From Bacillota bacterium (GTDB lineage Bacteria; Bacillota; Clostridia; Oscillospirales; Ruminococcaceae): a DNA stretch of 9,102 nucleotides. Within the stretch, counting starts at the first letter, position 1; every line of letters starts with the position of its first letter. Under the pieces are notes generated by a model that made no database searches, was not told the DNA's origin, and saw nothing but the letters and a program-made list of their open reading frames with translations. The stretch covers positions 1 to 9,102 of the forward strand of contig JAEYXR010000085.1 of the NCBI GenBank assembly GCA_023431215.1. The letters run 5' to 3'. The position numbers were made by a program, and so were the translations under genes. Shown in pieces: positions 1 through 7,659 of the stretch.

Positions 1-621
1 GATGTCCGCCGTTCCGAGGAGCAGGGGACATCGGTGGATTACCAAAAGTATGTTTATAGTGTGGATTCCAAGCCCGGTACTCAGGTGATGATTCCCGCTG
101 GAACCATTCATGCATCGGGACGTAACCAGTTGATTCTTGAAATTGGCAGTCTGACCGTTGGATCCTACACCTATAAAATGTATGACTATCTGCGCAAAGA
201 CCTGGATGGTAATCCTCGTCCCATTCATACCTATCACGGTGATAAGGTGCTGCAACGTGGCTTTACTGCAGACTGGGTTGCAAGCAATCTGGTAAACGGC
301 GGCAAACGTACCCTGCGCAGCGGAAGCGACTGGGAGGAGTTTGTGGTTGGTGAGCATGATCTGCTCTATTTCTCACTGCGTAACGTACGCTTTGTCTCCA
401 CCGTAGAGGACGATACCGCAGGAGACTTTCATGTGTTGACGCTGGTGGATGGCGAGCAGGCTTTGATACGCTCTAAAAAAGATCCAAGCCGCAGCTTTAC
501 CCAAAATTACCTAGACATTGTGGTAGTACCTGCTGATTTTGGCCCCTATGAGGTAATCAATCTGCGCAAGGGCACCACCTGCATTGAACACAAGACAATG
601 CTTAAGCCACAGTTGCCTTAA
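1..621 (+). CDS. Class I mannose-6-phosphate isomerase-like protein, C-terminal part (5' end outside window)
   Basis: The reading frame is open from base 1 to a TAA at 619-621, giving about 206 residues of a gene that starts upstream of the window. The GTG at 34 is internal, because the frame continues before it without a stop. The core motif is PAGTIHASG, whose histidine is the expected metal ligand of the cupin fold in class I phosphomannose isomerases. It is followed by EIGSLTVGSYTYKMYDY and a PIHTYHGDKVL segment, which I associate with the long (roughly 580-600 residue) clostridial members of this family. The family interconverts mannose-6-phosphate and fructose-6-phosphate in the cytoplasm; the exact substrate of the long form is not evident here. 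The C-terminal ~130 residues look like a second cupin-like beta domain. The ROK kinase begins 24 bp after the stop, so the two are probably co-transcribed and act in one sugar pathway. The family call is confident, the substrate is not. Confidence 0.85.
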   Translation, partial: DVRRSEEQGTSVDYQKYVYSVDSKPGTQVMIPAGTIHASGRNQLILEIGSLTVGSYTYKMYDYLRKDLDGNPRPIHTYHGDKVLQRGFTADWVASNLVNGGKRTLRSGSDWEEFVVGEHDLLYFSLRNVRFVSTVEDDTAGDFHVLTLVDGEQALIRSKKDPSRSFTQNYLDIVVVPADFGPYEVINLRKGTTCIEHKTMLKPQLP

Positions 622-631
622 GGTGCTTTTT

Positions 632-638
632 GAGGAGG
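632..638 (+). promoter_or_regulatory. Ribosome binding site of the ROK kinase gene
   Basis: GAGGAGG lies 7 bases before the ATG at 646. It fixes that start and lies in the short gap after the upstream isomerase gene. Confidence 0.8.
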
Positions 639-645
639 AACTGCT

Positions 646-1536
646 ATGGCAGGCAATACACTGACACTGGCGATAGACGCAGGCGGCACCTATTTTAAGT
701 CGGGCTTGGTTACATCAGAAGGGTATATTTTAGAGGGCTCGCGCATCTCCTTTCCTGTAGATAGCGCGGGAGACGGCGAGACGATTAAAAGAGCTTATCA
801 AACTTTGGTGGAGGTACAGCTGAAAAAAGCCGAAGAAGCAGGCGCCTCTGTTACCTCCATTGGAGTGGATACCCCCGGCCCCTTTGACTACCAGGCCGGG
901 GAAAGCCGGATGCTGCATAAATTTAAATCGATTTACGGCGTACCGTTACGTCCCTGGATTGCAGAGGCTGCCGGAGATCTTCCTATTCACTTTCTCCATG
1001 ATTCCACAGCGTTTTTGTTAGGCGAATGTTGGCGTGGTGAGGGACAGGGTTTTGATTCGTTGGCAGGGGTGATGCTAGGTACTGGATTAGGCTTTGCATA
1101 CAAGCAAAAGGGTATTATCCAGCTAAATTCACAGGGGGGGCCAGGATGTTCTCTGTACAATCGTCCATTTTTGACAAGCACAGCCGAGGAATATGTTTCT
1201 CGCCGGGGCATTCGCAACCGTTACTTTGCCCGGGTGCCGGATGCGCCCCCACAGATTGATGTAGCACAGATAGCCCAGCTTGCTCAAATGGGTGACCTGC
1301 CGGCGCAGGAAACTTTTGAAGAGACCGGGCAAATGCTGGGCGAGATACTGTTGCCGGTGCTACAGGATATAAAGCCGGAGGCGCTGATACTGGGAGGACA
1401 AATTTCTAAGGCATATCCGCTGTTTGGCACGGCGCTGCACCGACAGCTTCAACAACTGAAGCTTAAAAAGCTCAGTCCAAGCAGGTGCCCCGATACTGCA
1501 CATCTTTTGGGATGCGCAGCAAAGCAGCCTACCTGA
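646..1536 (+). CDS. ROK-family sugar kinase lacking the usual zinc motif
   Basis: A 296-residue protein, the normal length for a ROK kinase. The N-terminal phosphate-binding loop is DAGGTYFKSG (residues 11-20), the VDTPGPFD segment is at 74-81, and the catalytic-base region is HDSTAFLLGE (118-127) with D119 as the likely base. LGTGLGF (144-150) forms the second ATP-binding loop and LILGGQIS (247-254) the adenosine motif. ROK kinases phosphorylate free hexoses such as glucose, fructose, mannose or N-acetylmannosamine at the expense of ATP. The usual HxCxCGxxGCxE zinc signature is absent: the corresponding stretch reads GGPGCSLYNRPF (164-175) with one cysteine, followed by AEEYVSRRGI. I believe this is typical of a divergent clostridial subgroup rather than damage, since all other motifs are intact. 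It lies 24 bp after an isomerase gene, which favours a hexose such as mannose or fructose as substrate (inference). Confidence 0.88.
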   Translation: MAGNTLTLAIDAGGTYFKSGLVTSEGYILEGSRISFPVDSAGDGETIKRAYQTLVEVQLKKAEEAGASVTSIGVDTPGPFDYQAGESRMLHKFKSIYGVPLRPWIAEAAGDLPIHFLHDSTAFLLGECWRGEGQGFDSLAGVMLGTGLGFAYKQKGIIQLNSQGGPGCSLYNRPFLTSTAEEYVSRRGIRNRYFARVPDAPPQIDVAQIAQLAQMGDLPAQETFEETGQMLGEILLPVLQDIKPEALILGGQISKAYPLFGTALHRQLQQLKLKKLSPSRCPDTAHLLGCAAKQPT

Positions 1537-1556
1537 TTGGATTCTATCCTGACAGG

Positions 1557-1603
1557 AAAGAGGGTGTGGTAAATGCTACAACAGCATCTGCCACACCCTC
1601 TTT
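1557..1603. terminator. Bidirectional intrinsic terminator between convergent genes
   Basis: A perfect 13-bp inverted repeat, AAAGAGGGTGTGG (1557-1569) with CCACACCCTCTTT (1591-1603), encloses a smaller inner stem, ATGCT (1573-1577) with AGCAT (1583-1587). The T-rich side is TTTATATTATT on the plus strand, and a shorter T-run follows the stem on the minus strand. It lies between the stop of the ROK kinase (1536) and the stop of the convergent response regulator (1607), so it can serve both operons. Confidence 0.88.
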
Positions 1604-1606
1604 ATA

Positions 1607-3184
1607 TTATTGATTACGATAGCTGGTTGGGTTCATTCCTGTATATTTGGTAAATAGATGCGTGAAGTAGGTAGGGTCCTCAATGCCAACGATTTTGGCC
1701 ACTTCAAATACCTTATTGGTTGGGTCTGCCAGTAGCCTTTTTGCAACCTCCATACGGCGTGTGTTAAGTGCAGTAATCAGCGAAACACCAGTTTCTTTGC
1801 GGTACAGGCGGCTCAAATATCCGCTGCTTACCATAAAGGTATCTGCAATGGTCTGTAAATTGATGTTTTGATTGTAGTTTTTGTGGATGTAACTGCTGAC
1901 CTGGCGGATGAGATTATTTTGCAAGCCCTTGGACTCTTTTAAAATTTCCAGATACAGAGAAATAAATCGGTGCAACGAATTGTACACACCGCGAAAGGTT
2001 CGGGAGGATTCCACTGCCTGATAAAACACCTCATCTGCGTGCAGGTTTTCCCACTGATCATGGACATCCATCTGCCCAACATCGGATGTTAGAGTGGTGT
2101 AAATCAGCAGGATATTGAGTTTAAATGCCTCCAAAGCACCTCCGCCTGCCAAAAAATCGCTGTGATACTGTTCCAACATAGGTAAAATTTCATCAGGGTG
2201 ATCAGATTTTAGGGTATCTATAAAGCTGGTGATAAACTGCTGGATATGTGGCAGCTTGCTGGAGTCTGAGGAAGGGCGCAGAGCTGCTTTGGAATATAGG
2301 TTGACCTTGTTGTGATGGATGACGCTGTCGTTAAGAGCGCCAATTGCTTGCTGATAGGCGGCAGAAAGGCTTGTAAGGGAAGTATGCTGAAGGCTCACCC
2401 CCACAAAGACAGTGGTTTGAGCATAGCCTTCCAGTATGCTGATGATGTCGTGAAACCCCTTAAGTAAGCCATGGATGGTTTGCTGTGGGTGATCAAAAAA
2501 GATGAGGCTGCAATATTGGGTGGGGGAGAGTGTAATGGTTACCGTTTCATAATCCTTGAGGGCTACAGTAATGATGTTTGTTTCCACCATCATTGGGGCA
2601 TCGGTGTTGCGAGAAACCTGACGACACTGGGAAATCTCATAAACTGCCAGATAATATCGGCAAGAGGCTCGCAATGCTTCGGGAAGAATAGGAGGCACTG
2701 TACCTTGGAGGGAGCCCCGCAGCAGATTTTCCATTTGGGTTCGCTTGCTTTTTTTAAAGATATACTCAGCATCCAGCACCCTCTTGTGCTCCTGCCTCTT
2801 CTTAAACAATAGCTCCTTGGCTTTGTTCACGGCAGTCGGCAGCCCTTCTGCAATATCACTCTTTAAGATAAAGTCAGTAACAGAGTACTGAATAGCTTCC
2901 TGCGCATAAGAAAAGTCGGCATAAGCCGTAAGGATGATAACCTGAATGGGCAAATTGCTTTGGGCAACGTATCGTGCAACCGATAGCCCGTCTACAATTG
3001 GCATTCTAATATCAGAAACTATAATGTCTACACCACTGGGGTGGTTTTCAATATAGCGAATGGCCTCTTGACCATTTGCAACTTGTGCCACCATGGTGCA
3101 ATCCAGCGCAGTCCAATCCAGTAAGTAGGGCATCCCCTGTCGGATAATTTCTTCGTCATCTGCAATCAAGACCTGATACGGCAT
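1607..3184 (-). CDS. YesN-type response regulator with AraC-family DNA-binding domain
   Basis: A 525-residue protein. The receiver domain covers about residues 3-125, with acidic residues D9/D10, phospho-acceptor D58 (in IVSDIRMP), T86 (in ILTAYAD) and K108 (in FILKSD). A poorly conserved middle region follows (about 140-415). The last ~100 residues form an AraC/XylS double helix-turn-helix, with INLQTIADTFMVSSGYLSRL for the first helix pair and VAKIVGIEDPTYFTHLF plus GMNPTSYR at the end. The start at 3184 is chosen because AGGAGGT (3189-3195) precedes it and residues MPYQVLIADDEE begin the receiver fold; a longer frame upstream to 3262 has no such signal. The gene starts inside the end of the histidine kinase gene (29 bp overlap), implying translational coupling. 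Its probable role is to activate carbohydrate uptake or catabolism genes nearby, possibly the divergent epimerase/isomerase pair (inference). Confidence 0.93.
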   Translation of the reverse strand: MPYQVLIADDEEIIRQGMPYLLDWTALDCTMVAQVANGQEAIRYIENHPSGVDIIVSDIRMPIVDGLSVARYVAQSNLPIQVIILTAYADFSYAQEAIQYSVTDFILKSDIAEGLPTAVNKAKELLFKKRQEHKRVLDAEYIFKKSKRTQMENLLRGSLQGTVPPILPEALRASCRYYLAVYEISQCRQVSRNTDAPMMVETNIITVALKDYETVTITLSPTQYCSLIFFDHPQQTIHGLLKGFHDIISILEGYAQTTVFVGVSLQHTSLTSLSAAYQQAIGALNDSVIHHNKVNLYSKAALRPSSDSSKLPHIQQFITSFIDTLKSDHPDEILPMLEQYHSDFLAGGGALEAFKLNILLIYTTLTSDVGQMDVHDQWENLHADEVFYQAVESSRTFRGVYNSLHRFISLYLEILKESKGLQNNLIRQVSSYIHKNYNQNINLQTIADTFMVSSGYLSRLYRKETGVSLITALNTRRMEVAKRLLADPTNKVFEVAKIVGIEDPTYFTHLFTKYTGMNPTSYRNQ

Positions 3185-4940
3185 AGTTACCTCCTGTGTC
3201 TTTGGGCAAAGTGATGACAGCACGGCAGCCCTGGCCCGGTGCTGATTGAACAGTAACTCCATAGGCTTCCCCGTAAATAAGGCGGATGCGATCTCTTAAA
3301 TTCTGCAGGGCAATGTGATTGGAGCTGTCATTTTGTTTGCTTGGGGCTGGTTCATTAATATCAAAGCCTGCGCCATTATCCTCAACAATGATTTGCAGCA
3401 GATCTCCGCTGTATTGTAGATTAATTGAAATATGTCCGGGTTCTGACAGCGGACTGATTCCGTGCAAAACTGCATTTTCTACTAGCGGTTGGATGGAAAG
3501 GCGAGGAATATAGAGATCGGCAATGTCAGCTTCCTCCATAAAAATATCATATTGTAGCCGCTCACCAATGCGTACTTGCTGGATGTACAAATAGGATTGG
3601 ACGTATTCAAGCTCCTGAGAAACTTTTACTTTAATTTCATTCTTTTTATGCAGGCTGGCACGCAGCAGACGGGTCAGTGCTTGAACCATCTGGAATTGAA
3701 GGTCATCTCCAGTTATCTTAGCGCGTGTGCTTATGGTAAAAAGGACATTAAACAAAAAGTGGGGGTTCATTTGAGACTGCAATAAAGCAATATCCATTTG
3801 CTGAATCAATAGCTGCTTTTTATAGCCATCCTCCACCAGTGTATTGATACGCTCCGTCATCTGATTAAAGGTTAAGCTGATTTGGTCCAAATCGGAATCA
3901 CGGTAGCGAGGCAGCTTGACGGTAAAATCACCCTCGCCAAAGCGTTGCAGTCCCGAAACAAAGGTACCAGTAAAGGCTGTGATTCTCAGTGATAGATACA
4001 GCACAATTAAGCCGATACCCACCACCACTGCCACAAATAGGATGAGATATTTTTGCATAGCCTTGTAAATTTCATGAGTCAGGCCTCGCTCAGGCACCAA
4101 AACCGCAGTGAGGTAGTTATGCCGATTAAGCCACTGAGAGGAAAAAAGAAAGGTTGCTCCCTCTATTTGCTGAGAAGTCATTTTTCCCCAGGTGCATAAT
4201 TCACCAATGTCCTGCGGCATCGGGCTTCCTTCCATCTGGCGATTGTTGGAGAGCAGCACAGTGCCATCCTTGTTGGATAAGTACAGTGCGGCACCCTCGT
4301 AGTCCAAGATTGATTGATATTTGTCCAGCAGCTGTTCCCGATGGGTTGAAATAATCAGATAGACAGCTCGGTTAGAGTGATCCAGCGAGCTGATGCGGTA
4401 TGCGAAGTGTAGGTAGGGGTCAGAAGCTGTGGGAGCAAAAAATTGTGCTTCAAAAACAGAGCTCTGCTGCATGGTGCGGTAAACTTGGCGGATAGCGGGC
4501 GAATCCTTGTGTGAGATACTGCTGTCTTGTGACAAAAAAGCAATAGTACGGTCATCCAGATATAGATTGATGGACTTAATGAGCCCATCCTCAAAGGCAT
4601 TGTTAAAAAGCATTTGGTTGGATATTTCTTTTTCGATGTTATTGCGTAGCTTAACCTGGTCAATTTCATCTAGAGCAGCTAGGTTGGCTCCATCCATTAA
4701 AAATTGATGCAGGGAGTTTCCCAACACAATGTTCTTTGCGGTTTTGTCAATGGAGGAAAGGCTGGATGCTACATTGGTATCAATTTCTTGCAATAGGGAT
4801 TCTAGATTGCCGTAAACCATGTCTTTGTACAGCGTCTTAATGGAGTAAAAAAATACAAATGACGAGATGGCAAAGGTGAGCAAGCTGGCAAAGCAAATCA
4901 GCAAAACCAGCTTGCCACGCAGCGAAAAACTGGATTTCAT
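3156..4940 (-). CDS. YesM-type membrane sensor histidine kinase
   Basis: A 594-residue sensor. There is one membrane segment at about residues 10-32 and a second at about 297-318. Between them lies a ~265-residue extracytoplasmic region of the dCache-like ligand-sensing kind. A HAMP linker (about 318-370, with GEGDFTVKLP) leads to the His_kinase domain, where QSQMNPHFLFNVL contains phospho-acceptor H394. The ATPase domain shows the N-box QPLVENAVLHGI (484-495), the DNGAGF loop (521-526) and a final glycine loop APGQGCRAVITLP (567-579). This is the LytS/YesM architecture used with AraC-type regulators for carbohydrate sensing in Firmicutes. The start has GGGAG (4948-4952) 7 bases ahead of it. 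It is the first gene of a two-gene operon and partner of the overlapping regulator. Its ligand cannot be read from sequence; a sugar or a sugar-binding protein is likely. Confidence 0.93.
   Translation of the reverse strand: MKSSFSLRGKLVLLICFASLLTFAISSFVFFYSIKTLYKDMVYGNLESLLQEIDTNVASSLSSIDKTAKNIVLGNSLHQFLMDGANLAALDEIDQVKLRNNIEKEISNQMLFNNAFEDGLIKSINLYLDDRTIAFLSQDSSISHKDSPAIRQVYRTMQQSSVFEAQFFAPTASDPYLHFAYRISSLDHSNRAVYLIISTHREQLLDKYQSILDYEGAALYLSNKDGTVLLSNNRQMEGSPMPQDIGELCTWGKMTSQQIEGATFLFSSQWLNRHNYLTAVLVPERGLTHEIYKAMQKYLILFVAVVVGIGLIVLYLSLRITAFTGTFVSGLQRFGEGDFTVKLPRYRDSDLDQISLTFNQMTERINTLVEDGYKKQLLIQQMDIALLQSQMNPHFLFNVLFTISTRAKITGDDLQFQMVQALTRLLRASLHKKNEIKVKVSQELEYVQSYLYIQQVRIGERLQYDIFMEEADIADLYIPRLSIQPLVENAVLHGISPLSEPGHISINLQYSGDLLQIIVEDNGAGFDINEPAPSKQNDSSNHIALQNLRDRIRLIYGEAYGVTVQSAPGQGCRAVITLPKDTGGNYAVSGLDCR
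3189..3195 (-). promoter_or_regulatory. Ribosome binding site of the response regulator, inside the kinase gene
   Basis: AGGAGGT on the minus strand lies 4 bases before the ATG at 3184. It decides the start and rules out the 26-codon longer frame. Confidence 0.8.
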
Positions 4941-4980
4941 TTCGTCACTCCCGTCGTATTTTAGTTAACAAATCATATTT

Positions 4981-5009
4981 ATTATATCTGCTTTTGACAG
5001 ATCAGGCAA
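4981..5009 (-). promoter_or_regulatory. Sigma-A-type promoter of the kinase/regulator operon
   Basis: On the minus strand, TTGCCT (5004-5009) and a perfect TATAAT (4981-4986) are separated by 17 bp. The elements lie about 40-70 bp upstream of the kinase ATG at 4940. No equally good plus-strand promoter is visible for the divergent epimerase operon. Confidence 0.65.
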
Positions 5010-5063
5010 TCAAAGTAACACAATTTCTATCATGGCATACAAAAAACACAACATTTGTCAAAA
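4992..5063. promoter_or_regulatory. Spaced inverted repeat in the divergent intergenic region
   Basis: TTTTGACA (4992-4999) and TGTCAAAA (5056-5063) are exact inverted copies 56 bp apart, in the region between the divergent kinase and epimerase operons. The left copy overlaps the kinase promoter spacer. They could be regulator half-sites, but 8-bp arms in AT-rich DNA may also arise by chance. Confidence 0.25.
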
Positions 5064-5076
5064 TAGTGCAATAGAA

Positions 5077-5083
5077 AAGAGGA
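5077..5083 (+). promoter_or_regulatory. Ribosome binding site of the aldose epimerase
   Basis: AAGAGGA lies 5 bases before the ATG at 5089, favouring this start over the ATG at 5032, which has no Shine-Dalgarno-like sequence ahead of it. Confidence 0.6.
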
Positions 5084-5088
5084 TTGTC

Positions 5089-5973
5089 ATGAAGACCAAA
5101 ATGATAACGCTACATAACGAAAAATGGAAGGCATCTGTCTTGCCTGCATGGGGGGCCAACTTAATCGCCCTCAGCTATTGCGGTGAGCCTATTTTGAGGA
5201 CTCCACCATCGTTGTCGCTGTTGGATAGTGACAGTCCCTATCTATATGGAAACCCATTGTTGCTACCACCAAACCGCACCCGCGACGGCAAATTCACCTT
5301 TGAAGGGCAGGCGTATCAGCTACCAATTAACGAGTTGGAGCACCGGAATCATCTACATGGGCAGCTGTATAACGCACCATTTGATGTAGTGGAGGTGGGG
5401 CAATTTGACTTATGCTGCCGCTATCAAAATAAAGGGGAGCGGTTCCCCTTTCCCTTTACCATAGCACTGCACTACCAGCTTGGCAGTGATGGTTTACTGC
5501 TAAAAATTGAGCTTCACAACGATGGAGAGTGTCCAATGCCAGTGGCGCTGGGGTTCCATACCACATTTGTAGAACCAGAATTTGCATCTGTACCCATTGG
5601 CAGCCACTGGGAGCGAGATGACAGGCTGCTGCCAACGGGCAGGTTGCTTCCGCTGATACAGCAGCAAACGCAGCTACGCAGCGGATTTTGCTCTCGTGGC
5701 CTGTCCATCGCAGGTTACTATACGGCATCTGGACATACTGCGTACATTGGAAAATTTGGCCTGGAGACCTCTACGGAATTTAACCAGTGGGTGCTGTATA
5801 ACGGGGGCGGTGGAAAGGGCTTTTTGTGTGTTGAGCCACAGCTCTGCACAGTGGATGGCTTAAATTTGCAGGGTGGCTGCCGCAGGTTGGAGGCACAGCA
5901 GGCGGAGAGATACTGGCTGCGCTTCTTTGCTGCCGCACTGAAGTCTCATGATTCGTTGGAGGAAGGGCGATGA
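5089..5973 (+). CDS. Aldose 1-epimerase (galactose mutarotase-like)
   Basis: A 294-residue protein of the beta-sandwich mutarotase fold, which interconverts alpha and beta anomers of free aldoses in the cytoplasm. Visible active-site features are PNRTRDGKF (61-69, substrate-binding arginine region), NHLHG (87-91, H90), GFHTTF (155-160, H157 as likely general acid) and CVEPQLCTVDGLN (247-259, E249 as likely general base). The HTTF variant replaces the more common HPYF; I believe it occurs in Firmicute members. I use the ATG at 5089 because AAGAGGA (5077-5083) precedes it and the conserved fold starts a few residues later. The in-frame ATG at 5032 would add 19 residues with no ribosome binding site. 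The stop overlaps the start of the next gene (ATGA), so the two are translationally coupled. The actual sugar is unknown; linkage to mannose isomerases suggests a hexose. Confidence 0.87.
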   Translation: MKTKMITLHNEKWKASVLPAWGANLIALSYCGEPILRTPPSLSLLDSDSPYLYGNPLLLPPNRTRDGKFTFEGQAYQLPINELEHRNHLHGQLYNAPFDVVEVGQFDLCCRYQNKGERFPFPFTIALHYQLGSDGLLLKIELHNDGECPMPVALGFHTTFVEPEFASVPIGSHWERDDRLLPTGRLLPLIQQQTQLRSGFCSRGLSIAGYYTASGHTAYIGKFGLETSTEFNQWVLYNGGGGKGFLCVEPQLCTVDGLNLQGGCRRLEAQQAERYWLRFFAAALKSHDSLEEGR

Positions 5974-6896
5974 TGTATCAATTAGAGCCCGTCTGCAAGG
6001 ACTACCTATGGGGCGGTACACGGCTTAAAGAAGAGTACGGAAAAGCATCAGATAGCCCCATTCTTGCAGAAACATGGGAGCTATCCTGCCATAAAGACGG
6101 AGAAAGCAGACTTTGTGGCACAGACCAAACCCTAACCGACTACATCAAGCAGCATCCTACCGCTTGCGGCACAGCGTGTGCTAGGTTTGCTACATTTCCG
6201 GTGTTAATCAAGCTGATTGACGCACGTCAAAACCTGTCTATCCAGGTGCACCCGGATGATGCCTATGCCAAGGAGCATGAGGGGCAGCAGGGTAAGACCG
6301 AAATGTGGTACATCGTGGATGCCACCCCTGACGCAGGCATCTACTATGGCCTAAAGCAGAAGGTAACCAAGGCAGGATTGCAGCAGGCCATTGAGAATGG
6401 CACAGTTTGTGACCTGCTGCGTTGGGTACCGGTGCACAAAGGCGATAGCTTTTTTATAGAAGCAGGAACTATCCATGCTATAGGGGCTGGTTGTCTCATT
6501 GCCGAGGTGCAGCAGAACAGCAATGTGACCTATCGTGTCTATGATTATAACAGGACAGATAAGGATGGCCACCAACGGGAGTTACATATAGATAAAGCCT
6601 GTGATGTGGCAAAGCTTGAGCCAACACAGCAACTGGAACTAAAAAATGGTCATCTGGCAAGCTGCAATTACTTTACGGTAGATAAGCTTGACATTAGTGG
6701 TAGGATAGAAAAGGTATGCGGCAGAGACAGCTTCCATTGTCTTTTGGTTATAGAAGGCGAATTATCCATCACGCTTTTGGCAAAACAGATGCAGGCCCAA
6801 AAGGGCGACACTGTTTTTATTGAAGCCGGTAGCGGCTGCTACACTATAAAGGGTAGTGGTACAGCGCTGCTCACCTATGTGGAGGAGAGACTGTGA
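5970..6896 (+). CDS. manA: Class I mannose-6-phosphate isomerase (short form)
   Basis: A 308-residue protein of the short Firmicute ManA type, which interconverts mannose-6-phosphate and fructose-6-phosphate using one zinc ion. The sequence opens with the typical LEPVCKDYLWGGTRL. Expected zinc ligands are all present: Q92 and H94 in IQVHPDD, E111 in GKTEMWYIVD, and H169 in EAGTIHAIG. Active-site arginine R189 is in VTYRVYDYNR. A C-terminal cupin-like barrel follows (about 215-308). Translation starts at ATG 5970, overlapping the epimerase stop by 4 bp, with GGAGG at 5958-5962; a second ATG at 5973 is the next codon. It is distinct in sequence from the long isomerase ending at 621, so this locus carries two relatives. 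No hairpin terminator is seen directly after the stop. Confidence 0.93.
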   Translation: MMYQLEPVCKDYLWGGTRLKEEYGKASDSPILAETWELSCHKDGESRLCGTDQTLTDYIKQHPTACGTACARFATFPVLIKLIDARQNLSIQVHPDDAYAKEHEGQQGKTEMWYIVDATPDAGIYYGLKQKVTKAGLQQAIENGTVCDLLRWVPVHKGDSFFIEAGTIHAIGAGCLIAEVQQNSNVTYRVYDYNRTDKDGHQRELHIDKACDVAKLEPTQQLELKNGHLASCNYFTVDKLDISGRIEKVCGRDSFHCLLVIEGELSITLLAKQMQAQKGDTVFIEAGSGCYTIKGSGTALLTYVEERL

Positions 6897-6992
6897 GGGC
6901 AATTTTTTCAGTGTAAAGAATAGAGCAGAGCATCACAATTGTGTTTAATGGGCACACGTTGGAATTTGCTGAAGTTTTCGCAACCTCAAAAC
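6897..6992. other. Short intergenic stretch with no recognised function
   Basis: No gene is seen. A T-run (6903-6908) follows the isomerase stop, but no stem precedes it, so it is not a convincing terminator. A 10-bp palindrome CACAATTGTG lies at 6934-6943; a role is not evident. Confidence 0.4.
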
Positions 6993-7541
6993 TCACCTTG
7001 CCATCTTTAAAAGGCCTTCATGGTAGGGGGTCAAGGGTTTATAAACAGCATCGTGATAAGTGAAGTCACCAATCTTTCAATAGTTTGAAAGGATTGGTGT
7101 TCCAAAGCACGAATCCAGCTTTATTTGGATAAATGGAATAAAGTCCGTTGCTTGGTCGATAGGCATGAAGTTTTCATACATAGGCAGCTCACAAAATAAT
7201 TCAGAGCACCCACCGCCGCTACTATCAAAATGCTGCCGACGAGAAAAACGAGTGGAGCTATCTTTTTTATTTTGTATTTCTAATAAATGAGTCCAGATTT
7301 AAAGTCAACATCTGCCATATTTATAAAAATCAGTTGCAAACCGTATTTAATTAGCTCGACCATCGCACTAGATAATGGGCCAAAGGCAAACGCTGCAATT
7401 AGCGCCGGTAAGTCGGAAATAGCCTATTTTTGCAAAGGACGGTGAAAGCGGCACTTGAATTTCGATAAATGCCAGCAGATAGGCCACAGCGGATAGCATC
7501 GCCACGGATACGAGGATGCGGGTTTTGTTTTGAAAATTCAT
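6993..7541 (-). pseudogene. ribU: Decayed riboflavin ECF transporter S component (RibU-like)
   Basis: Reading the minus strand in shifting frames recovers an almost full-length membrane protein (about 180 residues) of the RibU family, the substrate-binding subunit that works with the EcfA/EcfA'/EcfT module. From ATG 7541 (AGGAG at 7546-7550) comes MNFQNKTRILVSVAML and YLLAFIEIQVPLSPSFAKI. A one-base insertion near 7420 shifts the frame. Then DLPALIAAFAFGPLSS (from 7414) and AMVELIKYGLQL follow, with a TAG stop at 7280-7282 after SGLIY. The same frame continues with KYKIKKIAPLVFLVGSIL and GALNYFV to about 7190. A second shift leads to ELPMYENFMPIDQ. Further shifts are needed for PFKLLKD, LVTSLITML, YKPLTP and GLLKMAR, with a stop at 6993-6995. 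The order of segments matches RibU throughout, so this is one gene inactivated by several small lesions. It lies just downstream of an FMN riboswitch relic, which supports the identity. Confidence 0.85.
7067..7099. repeat. Imperfect hairpin inside the ribU pseudogene
   Basis: CACCAATCTTTCAA (7067-7080) pairs with TTGAAAGGATTGGTG (7085-7099), a 14-bp stem with one bulged base and a 4-base loop. It falls where the RibU PFKLLK segment should be, has no T-tract after it, and is more likely a by-product of sequence drift than a terminator. Confidence 0.4.
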
Positions 7542-7604
7542 GTTGCTCCTTACCAGGATGGGAGTTGTTTTAATTGCCTTTTTCTCGCCGCTGGCGCGGC
7601 AACC

Positions 7605-7659
7605 GAAAAAGATGTAGCGTATTACCGCCGTCAAGCGGTAATACGCTACATCTTTTTTC
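7605..7659 (-). terminator. Rho-independent terminator forming the expression platform of the FMN riboswitch
   Basis: A perfect 18-bp stem, GATGTAGCGTATTACCGC (7611-7628) with GCGGTAATACGCTACATC (7635-7652) and a 6-base loop, is flanked by A5 on the left and T6 on the right. Read on the minus strand it ends in a U-run before the ribU start. Its upstream arm includes bases of the riboswitch P1 closing helix (7650-7655), the standard arrangement in which P1 and terminator arm share sequence. It could also terminate plus-strand transcripts. Confidence 0.85.

Noticed and set aside
3185..3262. Longer N-terminus (26 codons) for the response regulator
   Set aside because: No ribosome binding site at 3262, whereas AGGAGGT precedes 3184 and the receiver domain starts there; the extension is just kinase coding sequence in another frame.
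4994..4999. Perfect TTGACA as -35 box for the epimerase operon
   Set aside because: No acceptable -10 at 16-18 bp spacing on the plus strand (best is TAACAC).
5032..5088. Start of the epimerase at ATG 5032
   Set aside because: It adds 19 residues unlike the family and has no Shine-Dalgarno sequence; ATG 5089 has one.
7067..7099. Terminator for a minus-strand transcript
   Set aside because: Stem is present but no T-run follows on either strand, and it lies inside the ribU remnant.
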